Shown piece after piece: positions 1 through 8,219 of a stretch of 64,000 bases of DNA. A program made the position numbers and the translations under genes. The notes under the pieces are model-generated. The model had not been told where the DNA came from. It ran no database searches and saw only the letters and a list, made by a program, of their open reading frames with translations. This DNA comes from UBA4802 sp964509195. Lineage in GTDB: Bacteria; Spirochaetota; UBA4802; UB4802. The DNA is taken from positions 620,001 to 684,000 of the forward strand of contig CAZDWJ010000001.1 of the NCBI GenBank assembly GCA_964509195.1. The letters are read 5' to 3'. Within the stretch, counting starts at the first letter, position 1, and every line of letters begins with the position of its first letter.

Positions 1-62
1 AAGAGGCTATAACAAAAGAAAGCCAACCACCGTCAACTGAACTCAAGATGAAAACCGAATAA
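1..62 (+). CDS. C-terminal end of a CDS cut by the window edge
   Basis: An open frame enters from the left edge (first full codon at 3) and ends at TAA 60-62, giving the tail EAITKESQPPSTELKMKTE. It is followed at once by a strong intrinsic terminator, which supports a real gene end. The tail is hydrophilic and low in complexity, and the family cannot be told from 19 residues. Confidence 0.5.
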   Translation, partial: EAITKESQPPSTELKMKTE

Positions 63-69
63 ATTTTTG

Positions 70-96
70 GGGCTGCAACAGCAGCCCTTTTTATTT
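70..96. terminator. Intrinsic terminator shared by convergent genes
   Basis: A 7-bp GC-rich stem (GGGCTGC / GCAGCCC) with an AACA loop is followed by a T-rich tract on the + strand and preceded by AAATTTTT, which gives a U tract on the - strand. It can stop both the incoming + gene and mazG, whose stop codon lies inside it. Confidence 0.85.
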
Positions 97-867
97 ATCT
101 TTTGATTCTTGCCACAATGCGTCTAATTCCTGTAAAGAGGTATGTGTTATATCTTTGTTCATTTCATCAAGTCGTTTTTCTATGTACTGGAAACGATTAA
201 TAAATTTTGAAACAGTGTGTTGTAGAGCTTCTTCGGGATTAATTTCTACATGGCGAGCTATGTTAACAATGGTAAAAAGAATATCGCCAATTTCTTCTTT
301 GAGTTCTTCACGGTTTTCTTTGTTATTCTGCAGTGCATCTTTGAATTCGTTTACTTCTTCGTGTAATTTGGAAACAATGTCTTCAATTTGTTCCCAGTCA
401 AAACCAACCCTACTAACCTTTTGTTGCACACGATATGCCTTCAGCAATGCAGGCAGATGAACAGGAACCCCATTGAGGAGTGACTCTCCATTTTGTTTTT
501 CCTTTTTCTTTATCTTTTCCCAGCGGTCTATGACTTCATATTTATCCTTTATGGTATCATTGCCAAATACGTGAGGGTGGCGACGGATTAATTTTTCAAC
601 TACAGTGTGTGCCACATCATCAATATCAAAGATATTCTGTTCACTTGCCAGCTGTGCGTGAGCATAAATCTGATATAAAAGGTCACCTAATTCTTCTTTA
701 AGATTTTCTGCGTTACCATTTTCAATTGCCTGATATACTTCATACGCTTCTTCAATAAGATAAGGTTTCAATGTATCCGACGATTGTGCTTTATCCCACG
801 CACATCCGTGTTCACTACGCAATATGCTTGCAATTTCTTTTAATTTATATAATGGTGCTTGTGTCAT
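91..867 (-). CDS. mazG: MazG nucleoside triphosphate pyrophosphohydrolase
   Basis: MazG hydrolyses NTPs and dNTPs to monophosphate and pyrophosphate and acts as a cytosolic house-cleaning or stringent-response modulator (family knowledge). The 258-aa protein shows the classical tandem arrangement. The first all-alpha domain carries EEAYE near residue 39 and EELGD near 59. The second carries EEVNEF near 169 and EEIGD near 190; these Glu/Asp clusters bind Mg2+. The length matches full-length two-domain MazG. An AGGAGA ribosome site lies about 8 bases before the ATG. The gene stands alone, convergent to the gene entering at position 1. Confidence 0.95.
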   Translation of the reverse strand: MTQAPLYKLKEIASILRSEHGCAWDKAQSSDTLKPYLIEEAYEVYQAIENGNAENLKEELGDLLYQIYAHAQLASEQNIFDIDDVAHTVVEKLIRRHPHVFGNDTIKDKYEVIDRWEKIKKKEKQNGESLLNGVPVHLPALLKAYRVQQKVSRVGFDWEQIEDIVSKLHEEVNEFKDALQNNKENREELKEEIGDILFTIVNIARHVEINPEEALQHTVSKFINRFQYIEKRLDEMNKDITHTSLQELDALWQESKDK

Positions 868-1130
868 TGGTTCTTCTCCTAATTCATTGAGTGAAAAGTT
901 ATGTAATGATGTATTGTGCGTATGGATTGCTAAAGAGCAAATGGTATATTGTATAAAAATAATAATGCAATGGTTTCAATTAAATTAAAAACAATACAAA
1001 AAAAGCATACTACGATTATATCGCGGAGTGTAGATTTCATCAATCATCTTTGACCTGGGTGGTTTCCTATGTGTCATTTTGAGGAGGCCTGATTGTACCG
1101 GAACAATGAAACAATATCTTATTATACTTT

Positions 1131-1313
1131 TTATTTAAATTTTTTCTTTTTCACTTCCTTGTAGATTCCTTCAATCGGGATATCTTTGAATAATTCCTTA
1201 TGCTGCTTTGTGTAGTTCCCTCTTCCAGATTCATATAGCAGTATGAACTTGGTAGCTCCAGAGTATCCTAACTCCTTTTTGAAATCGTGCCCTTTCAATA
1301 TCTTATTCATCAA
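1131..1313 (-). CDS. Small basic hypothetical protein, possibly a gene remnant
   Basis: A 60-residue open frame starts MMNKILKGHDFKKELG and ends in a Lys-rich tail (KEVKKKKFK). I do not recognise the family. It lies 51 bp downstream of a truncated PIN-domain frame on the same strand, so it may be a partner or a leftover of the same decayed toxin-antitoxin region. The HDFKKELGYSG stretch recalls small HicA-like proteins only loosely, and the HicA glycine-serine-histidine core is absent. No convincing ribosome-binding site precedes it. It could be non-coding. Confidence 0.3.
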   Translation of the reverse strand: MMNKILKGHDFKKELGYSGATKFILLYESGRGNYTKQHKELFKDIPIEGIYKEVKKKKFK

Positions 1314-1364
1314 TTTTAATAAATTCCTTAGCTAATTGAAAATAGAAACCTAATCGAGTTTTTC

Positions 1365-1544
1365 TTATTTCATCAGGATTTTACTATTTTCATATAGCAA
1401 AGCATCTGATACTATCAGAGCATAAGTACCTTTTTGGACCATCTCCCGTATATAGATGATAGCACCTGTCTTTAATGTAATCTTTGCATTTGCTTGATGA
1501 TCAAATGGTCTATTATAAACAAATAAATCCAGAAATAATTTCAT
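1365..1544 (-). pseudogene. Truncated PIN-domain toxin (VapC-like) remnant
   Basis: On the minus strand the frame reads MKLFLDLFVYNRPFDH, then runs to LIVSDALLYENSK and stops after 59 codons. This matches the start of a common PIN-domain family that begins with a LDTCVYNRPFD-type motif and has a VSSxLxYENSK-type strand-helix about 45 residues later (from memory of the family). PIN nucleases are about 130-150 residues long, so the second half with the remaining metal-binding acidic residues is missing. The usual DT pair is DL here. No antitoxin gene is visible upstream. It is most likely a dead toxin gene. Confidence 0.6.
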
Positions 1545-1611
1545 ATCACTTCAGAAATCCGACTGGTGTTGTATCAATGTCAAGTAAATTCTAAATAATC
1601 AAATGATAATA

Positions 1612-1637
1612 TTTTATAAGTTTTTAGATATGCCCAT
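1612..1637 (+). repeat. Possible terminal fragment of the dispersed palindromic repeat
   Basis: The bases around TTTTTAGATATGCCCATAAA closely resemble the 3' end of the larger repeat at 28975-29089 (TTTTAGATGTGCCCATAG). Only about 25 bases match, so this may be a decayed end or chance. Confidence 0.3.
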
Positions 1638-1649
1638 AAAAATTTTATG

Positions 1650-1698
1650 TTGACACTATTATGTAATTGTGGACATACGCAGTATATACGTATATACT
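1650..1698 (+). promoter_or_regulatory. glyA upstream region with a perfect 18-bp palindrome
   Basis: A TTGACA hexamer lies at 1650-1655. AGTATATACGTATATACT, a perfect palindrome, occupies 1681-1698, 46 bases before the glyA start. No good -10 hexamer sits 16-18 bases after TTGACA, so the promoter itself is uncertain. The palindrome has the size and symmetry of an operator for a dimeric regulator, but which one is unknown. Confidence 0.4.
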
Positions 1699-1743
1699 AC
1701 TATACATACGCATAACTATTTCTCCCGTAACAAGAGGTAATTC

Positions 1744-3012
1744 ATGAGCTTACAAAAGTTTTTAAAGGATTCAGATCCTGAAGTCTTTTCAATCATAGAG
1801 AAAGAAAACCAGCGTCAGGAAAATTCGCTTATTCTGATTGCATCTGAGAATTATACATCACAGGCAGTGCTGGAAGCTTCGTCCTGTACAATGACCAATA
1901 AATATGCAGAAGGGTATCCCGGCAAACGCTATTACAATGGCTGCCAGTTTGTTGACCAGGTGGAAACCGTAGCTATCGACCGTATTAAAAAACTCTTTGG
2001 TGCCGATGTAGCAAATGTGCAGCCTCACAGTGGTACGCAGGCAAATATGGCAGTGCTTATGGCGCTCCTTGAGCCCGGCGACACCATCATGGGAATGAAT
2101 CTGTCGCATGGCGGGCATCTTTCTCATGGTTCCCCTGTAAACTTTTCGGGCATTTATTTTAAGGTGGTTTCGTATGGCGTTACTAACGATACGCACCGTA
2201 TTGACTATGATCAGGCGGCAAAGCTTGCAAAAGAGCATAAACCAAAAATCATTATTGCCGGTGCATCAGCGTATCCGCGTATCATTGACTGGAACAGGTT
2301 CCGTGAGATTGCTGATAGCGTTGGTGCTGTGCTACTCACTGATATTGCACATATTGCCGGGCTTGTTGCAACAGGGCATCATCCTTCGCCGGTACCAGTA
2401 GCAGATTTTGTTACGATGACCACGCACAAAACACTGCGTGGCCCGCGGGGTGGGCTTATTTTAGCAAAGCAAAAATATGAAGGGATGATGAATAAATATA
2501 TTTTCCCCGGCATACAGGGTGGGCCATTAATGAATACCATAGCTGCTAAGGCTGTTGCCTTTGGCGAAGCGTTGCAGCCATCCTTTAAAGACTATTCGGC
2601 AAAGGTGATTGAAAACGCACAAGCACTTGCCCTGACACTACTATCGCGTGGTCTTAATCTGGTAAGTGGTGGCACCGATAACCACCTGATGCTTGTTGAT
2701 TTGCGCAATAAAAATTTAACTGGCAGGGATGTAGCCAACAGACTAGATGAAGCTGGCATTACCTGCAACAAAAACGGCGTACCGTTTGATGACAAGTCGC
2801 CAATGGTAACAAGTGGCATACGTTTGGGAAGCCCTGCGCTTACTACCAGAGGTCTTGGTGTTGACGATTTCAGGCGCATTGGCAATTTAATCTGTGATAT
2901 TATTGACAACATGGATGACGAAAAAGTGCTAAACCGGGTAAGAGGGGAAGTGAAGGAAATCTGCAAAGCATACCCCACTGATTTTTTACGCCTTGAGCCG
3001 CGTGGAATATAG
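1744..3012 (+). CDS. glyA: Serine hydroxymethyltransferase
   Basis: This PLP enzyme interconverts serine and glycine and charges tetrahydrofolate with a one-carbon unit for purine, thymidylate and methionine synthesis. The 422-residue length is typical. The PLP lysine is K229 in TTHKTLRGPRGG. NYTSQAVLEA, YAEGYPGKRYY and HSGTQANMAV are family signatures. An AGAGGT ribosome site precedes the ATG. The gene is monocistronic and preceded by a perfect palindrome that could mark regulation. Confidence 0.97.
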   Translation: MSLQKFLKDSDPEVFSIIEKENQRQENSLILIASENYTSQAVLEASSCTMTNKYAEGYPGKRYYNGCQFVDQVETVAIDRIKKLFGADVANVQPHSGTQANMAVLMALLEPGDTIMGMNLSHGGHLSHGSPVNFSGIYFKVVSYGVTNDTHRIDYDQAAKLAKEHKPKIIIAGASAYPRIIDWNRFREIADSVGAVLLTDIAHIAGLVATGHHPSPVPVADFVTMTTHKTLRGPRGGLILAKQKYEGMMNKYIFPGIQGGPLMNTIAAKAVAFGEALQPSFKDYSAKVIENAQALALTLLSRGLNLVSGGTDNHLMLVDLRNKNLTGRDVANRLDEAGITCNKNGVPFDDKSPMVTSGIRLGSPALTTRGLGVDDFRRIGNLICDIIDNMDDEKVLNRVRGEVKEICKAYPTDFLRLEPRGI

Positions 3013-3050
3013 TACTTGACTATATGTGGCAAAGGTGGTAGTATTCTTTT

Positions 3051-3240
3051 GTCATTTCGAAGGGTAATTTTTCAAAACGTCATTTAAAGAGATGAAGGTT
3101 CATACATTGTCATTTCGACGAACAAAGTGAGGAGAAATCAAGATCGTAAAAAAGATTTCCCATCTCCTCGGGATTCGAAATGACAGTAGTGGCAGGCTGG
3201 GATTAGAAATGACTATTGTGGTGACTTGGGATTTGAAATG
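3051..3240. repeat. Cluster of degenerate GTCATTTCGA / TCGAAATGAC palindromic repeats
   Basis: The clearest unit is 3108-3185. Its arms TGTCATTTCGA and TCGAAATGACA are perfect 11-bp inverted repeats, with inner GGAGAAATC / GATTTC pairing. A half copy (GTCATTTCGA) lies near 3053, and two degraded ends (ATTAGAAATGAC near 3202 and ATTTGAAATGA near 3230) follow. This is the form of a small REP- or MITE-like extragenic palindrome known from many genomes. It fills most of the 423-bp gap before the FecR gene. No gene is seen there. Confidence 0.7.
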
Positions 3241-3435
3241 ATCCATACGGTCAAAGGAGAAGCATTAATGAGTCATCATGAACTTGATTCAGGATCTTGA
3301 TGAAGATTCTGAGTCTATCGTAAGAATCACGTTTAATTGGTAGATTCAAAATAAAGTTTTAAGTGACGGAATTGAGCGTTTCCGTACTAGGTTTTGAATG
3401 ATGTAATAAGCAATACTATATTTTTGGAGGAGTAT

Positions 3436-4425
3436 ATGAAAAAGCTAGTAGCAGTTATGTTGATGTGTTCCATAGCATTGATTGGTTGTAAAAAAGAAAA
3501 GAAATTTACCGTAGCTCGCGAAGGGTTGGTTAATTTTGTTTCCGGCACAGTGCTTCTTGTTACAGGTGCAACTGAGACAAAAGCTCAGATTGGCGATGCA
3601 ATAAAAGAAGGGATGACAATTAAAACTGTTGGTCCAAAGTCTATTGCCGAAATTTATTTTGGCGAAAATGCAGTCAAGATTTTAGGCGACACTGTTATTA
3701 AAGTTGAAAAACTTTTGACCAATGTGGACAACAATACTGAGGAGTCATCGTTTATTGTTGAAAAGGGACGGATGTTTTCAAAGGTAACAAAGAAATTAGC
3801 TAAGGGCGATAGTTACCAGGTAAAAACTCCAACAGCAATAGCAGCTGTACGAGGTACCGATTTTCTGGTGACCCAAGAAGAAGACAAGAGCAATGTTGCC
3901 TGTTTAGATGGCTTGCTTGAAGTCTTAAATCAGAGCCTTGCAACTGGACAGCCGATAGTGCTTGAAGAAAAGCAGGAAGTTGATGTTGTTCCAGGGCAGG
4001 ATATGGTTGCAAAACAGATATCAGAAGACAAGCTACGTATGCTTTCAATACTTCTTGAGATAAAGGCAATGCGTGAGGATATTCGCAAGAAGTATGAGCA
4101 GCAGCGTGAAGAGATACTGAAATATGTAGAAGATCAGAAGCAAGCCGATAAAACAATGCTTGAGGAGCAGCGTGAAAAGGATAAAGCACTGGTTGAAGAG
4201 CAGAAAGCACGTGACAAGGCAATGATTGAAGGAATTAAGGGCCAGATAAAGGATGAATCGGGAAAAGCTGCTCAGCAATCACTTGATGCGGCAAAGAGCC
4301 AGATGCAGGATGCAAAAGCGGTTGACAAGGACCAGGCTTCAACTGAAGCAAAAGACCAGATGAGCGCAATGAAGCCAAAGATAGAAAAGCCTAAAGTTGA
4401 TTTAAATCAGTTTAAGAATCAGTAA
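3436..4425 (+). CDS. FecR-domain lipoprotein
   Basis: A predicted outer-membrane or periplasmic lipoprotein of 329 residues. The start was placed at the ATG at 3436 because GGAGG stands 6 bases upstream and the product then begins with a standard lipoprotein signal (MKKLVAVMLMCSIALIGCKK, lipobox LIGC). Residues about 30-165 form a FecR-like domain: a glycine/valine-rich beta fold ending VKTPTAIAAVRGTDF, the family hallmark. The C-terminal 150 residues are a charged coiled coil rich in EEQREKDKAL-type repeats. FecR-like lipoproteins of this kind are common in spirochaetes. No sigma or TonB partner is adjacent, so an iron-signalling role is not implied. Confidence 0.85.
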   Translation: MKKLVAVMLMCSIALIGCKKEKKFTVAREGLVNFVSGTVLLVTGATETKAQIGDAIKEGMTIKTVGPKSIAEIYFGENAVKILGDTVIKVEKLLTNVDNNTEESSFIVEKGRMFSKVTKKLAKGDSYQVKTPTAIAAVRGTDFLVTQEEDKSNVACLDGLLEVLNQSLATGQPIVLEEKQEVDVVPGQDMVAKQISEDKLRMLSILLEIKAMREDIRKKYEQQREEILKYVEDQKQADKTMLEEQREKDKALVEEQKARDKAMIEGIKGQIKDESGKAAQQSLDAAKSQMQDAKAVDKDQASTEAKDQMSAMKPKIEKPKVDLNQFKNQ

Positions 4426-4443
4426 AGATATATAAAAATTAAT

Positions 4444-4484
4444 AAAATTACCCCGTTACGATAACTGGCGGGGTAATTTTTTCT
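4444..4484 (+). terminator. Intrinsic terminator after the FecR lipoprotein
   Basis: A perfect 12-bp stem, AAAATTACCCCG (4444-4455) with CGGGGTAATTTT (4469-4480), is followed by TTC within a T-rich tract. The A/T flanks make it work in both directions. Confidence 0.88.
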
Positions 4485-4528
4485 AACAATTTTGCCTATT
4501 AGCAAAATTGTTAGCTATTTTTTTTGCT
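4483..4528 (+). terminator. Second, tandem intrinsic terminator
   Basis: A perfect 13-bp stem, CTAACAATTTTGC (4483-4495) with GCAAAATTGTTAG (4502-4514) and a 6-base loop, is followed by CTATTTTTTTTGC. It begins where the first terminator ends, a fail-safe double terminator. Confidence 0.85.
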
Positions 4529-4642
4529 TACATTCAAAAATTCTTGACACCTTCTTGATTAAAATACGTTCAATTAAAATAGAACCAAAATTATAACTTA
4601 ATTTTTTTTCTACATTGTCTACTAACAGGAAGGAACCTTTTT

Positions 4643-5428
4643 ATGATAAAGTTAGCCTTCATAGGAACCGGTACCTGTAATGCCACATCACGAAAACCAC
4701 AATCACTGGCTTTTTCCATTGATGGAGAAATTATTCTGGTTGATTGTGGCGGTGGTGCTTATCATGCACTAGCAGCTTTAGGTGATCCTGATTTCAACTA
4801 CAGCAATATTTCAACAGTGATACTTACGCATTATCATGTTGACCACGTGTCTGGATTGCCTGATCTTCTATGGGGTGAAATGTGGGATCATACCGGACAC
4901 AGGACTGAACCGCTGACAATAATTGGGCCAAAAGGATTACATAACTTTTATCAGGAAAGGCTTATGCCATTTATGGGTGATTATCCATTGCCGTTTAAGG
5001 TGGATCTTATTGAATTGGAGACGGGAGGATTCTTTGAAGGCAGTGGGTATAGCGTAGCATCAATGACACTAGCTCATGGCGATTTTTCATCCGGGTACCG
5101 GTTTAATTTTGGAACAAAAACTGTTGCAATAACGGGTGATACTGGTTACTGTGATGCCTTATGGGAGTTACTTTCATCAGTAGATATAGCAGTAATAGAA
5201 TGGGGAATAGCTTCGGACGATTCGTATCCATTGCATCTCTCTTCAAAAGATATTGTAACATTGATTAAAAATGAGGCTTGGCCTAAGGAAGTGTATGCTG
5301 TTCATGTATATCCCGTTGTTGATATGGACTTCAATGAACAACTGCAAAAAATGAAAGCACTTGTTACATCGTTGGGCAAAACTATTGAATTCCCTCATGA
5401 TGGCGATATGCTTACCATAATCCCTTAA
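4643..5428 (+). CDS. MBL-fold metallo-hydrolase (RNase Z-like)
   Basis: A 261-residue cytosolic metallo-beta-lactamase-fold enzyme. The metal signature is H63-Y-H65-V-D67-H68 (THYHVDHVSG), with further ligands likely at H145 (LAHGDF), D166 (TGDTG) and H222 (YAVHVYP). The layout is that of RNase Z/phosphodiesterase-type MBL proteins, but the long tRNA-binding exosite arm is not obvious, so the substrate is unknown. AGGAAGG lies upstream of the ATG. It is followed 23 bp later by the L-2-hydroxyglutarate oxidase-like gene, suggesting a two-gene operon. Confidence 0.85.
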   Translation: MIKLAFIGTGTCNATSRKPQSLAFSIDGEIILVDCGGGAYHALAALGDPDFNYSNISTVILTHYHVDHVSGLPDLLWGEMWDHTGHRTEPLTIIGPKGLHNFYQERLMPFMGDYPLPFKVDLIELETGGFFEGSGYSVASMTLAHGDFSSGYRFNFGTKTVAITGDTGYCDALWELLSSVDIAVIEWGIASDDSYPLHLSSKDIVTLIKNEAWPKEVYAVHVYPVVDMDFNEQLQKMKALVTSLGKTIEFPHDGDMLTIIP

Positions 5429-5451
5429 ATTATATTTTCTGGAAATGGTTC

Positions 5452-6645
5452 ATGAAAACAATTGAAACTGAATACTGTATCATTGGTGCAGGTGTTGTTG
5501 GCCTGGCAGTGGCGCGAGAGCTATCGCACAGAAAAAAGAAAAAAATTGTGGTGTGTGAAAAGGAAGAAAAAGCTGGCTGTCATGCTTCTGGAAGAAACAG
5601 CGGTGTGTTGCACGCAGGTATATATTATACTGCAGGGAGTATGAAAGCAAACACCTGCCTTGAAGGCAACAGACTTATGAAAGCATTCTGTAAATCAAGG
5701 GAGGTTCCTATTGTAGAAAAGGGGAAAGTGATAGTGGCACGAAATCAGCAGGAGCTAGATACATTGTACACATTATACCAGCGGGCACAGAACAATGGAG
5801 TTGAGGTGCAACTGGTGAATGCAAATAAACTGGCTGAGATTGAGCCATGCGCAAAAACATATAAGGAAGCATTGTACTCACCTCTGACTGCGGTTGTTGA
5901 CCCTAAAGTGGTAATGCAGGCTTTATATGATGATTGTGTGAGTAAAGGTGTTATGGTATTATTCAATACGCCGTTTAAAATTTTTGATAGAGAAAACACT
6001 GTTATAGCCGGTGAGTATGTAATAAAATTTGATAAACTCATTAACTGTGCCGGCGCATACAGTGATACTATAGCGCATAAACGGGGACTGGCTCAAGATT
6101 TAACACTCATACCGTTTAAAGGGATGTATACAAAATTAAAAAAAACAAGCAAGCTTAAAGTTAACGGTAATATCTACCCGGTGCCTGATGTACGCAATCC
6201 TTTTTTAGGTGTACATTTTACTGCAAATCCATATGGTGATGTGTATATAGGCCCCACAGCAATGCCAGTGTTTGGCAGGGAGCAGTATGGGTTTATAAAA
6301 GGCATAAGCAGGGAGAGCGTTAAAATTTTATATAACGATGCACTATTGTTTTTAACAAATAAAAGCTTTAGAAGTGTTGCACTGGATGAACCAAAGAAAT
6401 ATATTCCATACTTCTTTTTCAAAGATGCACAGGGATTGGTACAGGAACTATCGTATACTGATATTGAAAAAACAACTAAGGCAGGAATACGGCCACAGCT
6501 GGTTGACTGGGCAAAAAAAGAACTGGTGATGGATTTTTGTATTTTTACAGATAGTAACACAGTACATATATTGAATGCGGTATCACCTGCATTCACAGCG
6601 TCGATGTCATTTGCAAAAATTATTGTTGATAAATATTGTATATAA
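5452..6645 (+). CDS. lhgO: FAD-dependent L-2-hydroxyglutarate oxidase-like protein
   Basis: A 397-residue DAO-fold flavoprotein. The dinucleotide motif IIGAGVVGLAVAREL is at residues 10-24. HASGRNSGVLHAGIYY (near residue 44) is the signature of L-2-hydroxyglutarate oxidase/dehydrogenase (LhgO, formerly YgaF), which returns the side-product L-2-hydroxyglutarate to 2-oxoglutarate and feeds electrons to the respiratory chain. The C-terminal GIRPQLVD motif of the family is present. The length is normal. The substrate is inferred from the family. Confidence 0.85.
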   Translation: MKTIETEYCIIGAGVVGLAVARELSHRKKKKIVVCEKEEKAGCHASGRNSGVLHAGIYYTAGSMKANTCLEGNRLMKAFCKSREVPIVEKGKVIVARNQQELDTLYTLYQRAQNNGVEVQLVNANKLAEIEPCAKTYKEALYSPLTAVVDPKVVMQALYDDCVSKGVMVLFNTPFKIFDRENTVIAGEYVIKFDKLINCAGAYSDTIAHKRGLAQDLTLIPFKGMYTKLKKTSKLKVNGNIYPVPDVRNPFLGVHFTANPYGDVYIGPTAMPVFGREQYGFIKGISRESVKILYNDALLFLTNKSFRSVALDEPKKYIPYFFFKDAQGLVQELSYTDIEKTTKAGIRPQLVDWAKKELVMDFCIFTDSNTVHILNAVSPAFTASMSFAKIIVDKYCI

Positions 6646-6717
6646 TAATTGAAATGTCATTAATTAGCGATAGCTTTTATAGTACATTGCAAACTAAAAC
6701 TATATATTTCTTAAAAA

Positions 6718-6742
6718 TGCATACCAGTAAATGGCGTATGCA
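6718..6742 (+). promoter_or_regulatory. Inverted repeat in the ugd leader
   Basis: TGCATAC (6718-6724) and GTATGCA (6736-6742) are perfect 7-bp arms 11 bases apart, 43 bp before the ugd start. It could be an operator half-site pair or an mRNA hairpin. No T tract follows, so it is not a terminator. Confidence 0.3.
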
Positions 6743-6784
6743 CTGATAAATATTTAAATTCTTTGATGAAGGTAGGAGTTGAGA

Positions 6785-8119
6785 ATGAAGATCAGCGTTG
6801 TAGGAACAGGCTATGTTGGTCTGGTTACCGGAACATGTTTTGCGGTGATGGGAAATACTGTTATTTGCGTGGATAGCGATAGCGATAAGGTAGAAAAACT
6901 AAAAAAGGGAATAATTCCAATCTATGAACCAGGACTGGACGAACTGGTTGTTGAAAATTATAAAAAGGGGAATCTGCAATTTACCACAGACATAAAAGAA
7001 GCCCTAGAAAAAACTAATGTGCTTTTTATTGCTGTTGGCACACCAATGGGTGAGGATGGCAGTGCTGATTTGCGCCACGTTCTTGATGTGGCACAATCAA
7101 TAGGTAAATACATGACCCATGATATGATTGTGGTGGACAAATCAACGGTTCCCGTAGGTACAGCAGAGAAAGTAAAAGCTACAATTGTTGAAGAGCTGAA
7201 AAAACGAAAAGCTTCATACAAAGTTACTGTGGTAAGTAATCCAGAATTTTTAAAAGAAGGTGCTGCGGTTGAAGATTTCATGCGCCCTGACAGAGTTATC
7301 ATAGGGACTGATGATGAAGAAGCCCTTAACGTAATGAAAGAACTTTATGCACCATTTACACACAGCCATGAGCGCTTTATTGCAATGGACATACGCAGTG
7401 CTGAGATGACAAAGTATGCTGCAAATGCAATGCTTGCAACCAAGATAAGCTTCATGAATGAAATAGCCAATATATGTGAAAGAGTTGGGGCAGATGTGAA
7501 CATGGTGCGCATTGGAATTGGAAGTGACCACAGAATTGGTTACAGTTTTATTTATCCAGGTGTGGGGTATGGTGGTTCCTGCTTTCCTAAAGATGTGCAG
7601 GCATTGATAAAAACAGCTAAAGACAACGGATATGAACCCAGGATAATCACTGCAGTTGAAGAAGTTAATGCAAAGCAAAAGCTTTCGCTGGTAGATAAAG
7701 TTGTGAAGCGCTTTGGTGATGATCTTTCAGGGAAAGTGTTTGCTATCTGGGGGTTAGCGTTCAAACCTGAAACTGATGATATGCGTGAAGCAGCTAGCAT
7801 TACCATCATAAAGGAATTGGTAAAAAGAAATGCAAAAATTAAAGCCTATGATCCCAAGGCAACGCAGCAGGCTAAAGGGTTTTACCTTAAAGGGTTACAG
7901 AATATAGAATATTGCGATAGTAAATATGATGCACTCAATGGTGCTGAAGCGTTACTGCTTGTTACCGAATGGAAAGAATTTCGAAGCCCTGATTTTGATG
8001 AGATCAAAAAGCGGCTGAAGAATCCTGTTATCTTTGATGGCAGGAATCAGTACAACATGAAAAAATTAAAGAAAGATGGTTTTGAAGTTTATCAAATAGG
8101 TGTGGGTGAAATTAAATAG
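6785..8119 (+). CDS. ugd: UDP-glucose 6-dehydrogenase
   Basis: Oxidises UDP-glucose (or a related UDP-hexose) twice with NAD+ to the uronic acid, giving precursors for surface polysaccharide. The start is the ATG at 6785 because AGGAG sits 6 bases upstream; the in-frame TTG at 6779 touches the ribosome site. The 444 residues show the N-terminal Rossmann motif GTGYVGLVTG (residues 7-16), the catalytic cysteine C266 in GVGYGGSCFPKD, and the C-terminal UDP-binding domain (WGLAFKPETDDMREA). It is unlinked to the other sugar genes of this window at 60-63 kb. Confidence 0.95.
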   Translation: MKISVVGTGYVGLVTGTCFAVMGNTVICVDSDSDKVEKLKKGIIPIYEPGLDELVVENYKKGNLQFTTDIKEALEKTNVLFIAVGTPMGEDGSADLRHVLDVAQSIGKYMTHDMIVVDKSTVPVGTAEKVKATIVEELKKRKASYKVTVVSNPEFLKEGAAVEDFMRPDRVIIGTDDEEALNVMKELYAPFTHSHERFIAMDIRSAEMTKYAANAMLATKISFMNEIANICERVGADVNMVRIGIGSDHRIGYSFIYPGVGYGGSCFPKDVQALIKTAKDNGYEPRIITAVEEVNAKQKLSLVDKVVKRFGDDLSGKVFAIWGLAFKPETDDMREAASITIIKELVKRNAKIKAYDPKATQQAKGFYLKGLQNIEYCDSKYDALNGAEALLLVTEWKEFRSPDFDEIKKRLKNPVIFDGRNQYNMKKLKKDGFEVYQIGVGEIK

Positions 8120-8138
8120 TTTGTTACTTTGTTACAAT

Positions 8139-8205
8139 CACGCAGAGTATATAACGTGTGTAGAACTTTATCTTTGAACTATATTTCTTAAATATACTCT
8201 GCGTG
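8139..8205. repeat. 14-bp perfect inverted repeat between convergent genes
   Basis: CACGCAGAGTATAT (8139-8152) and ATATACTCTGCGTG (8192-8205) pair perfectly around a 39-base loop in the gap between ugd and the convergent barrel gene. It may act as a two-way terminator, but no clean U tract follows. It could also be a small mobile palindrome. Confidence 0.55.
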
Positions 8206-8219
8206 GAACATCATAATTT

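Noticed and set aside
1131..1313. HicA-type toxin
   Set aside because: The glycine-serine-histidine core and basic pattern of HicA are not present; kept only as a hypothetical frame.
3394..3435. N-terminal extension of the FecR lipoprotein and a TTGAAT-17-TATATT promoter at 3394-3422
   Set aside because: The extension would spoil the lipoprotein signal, and the promoter would start transcription within the ribosome site.
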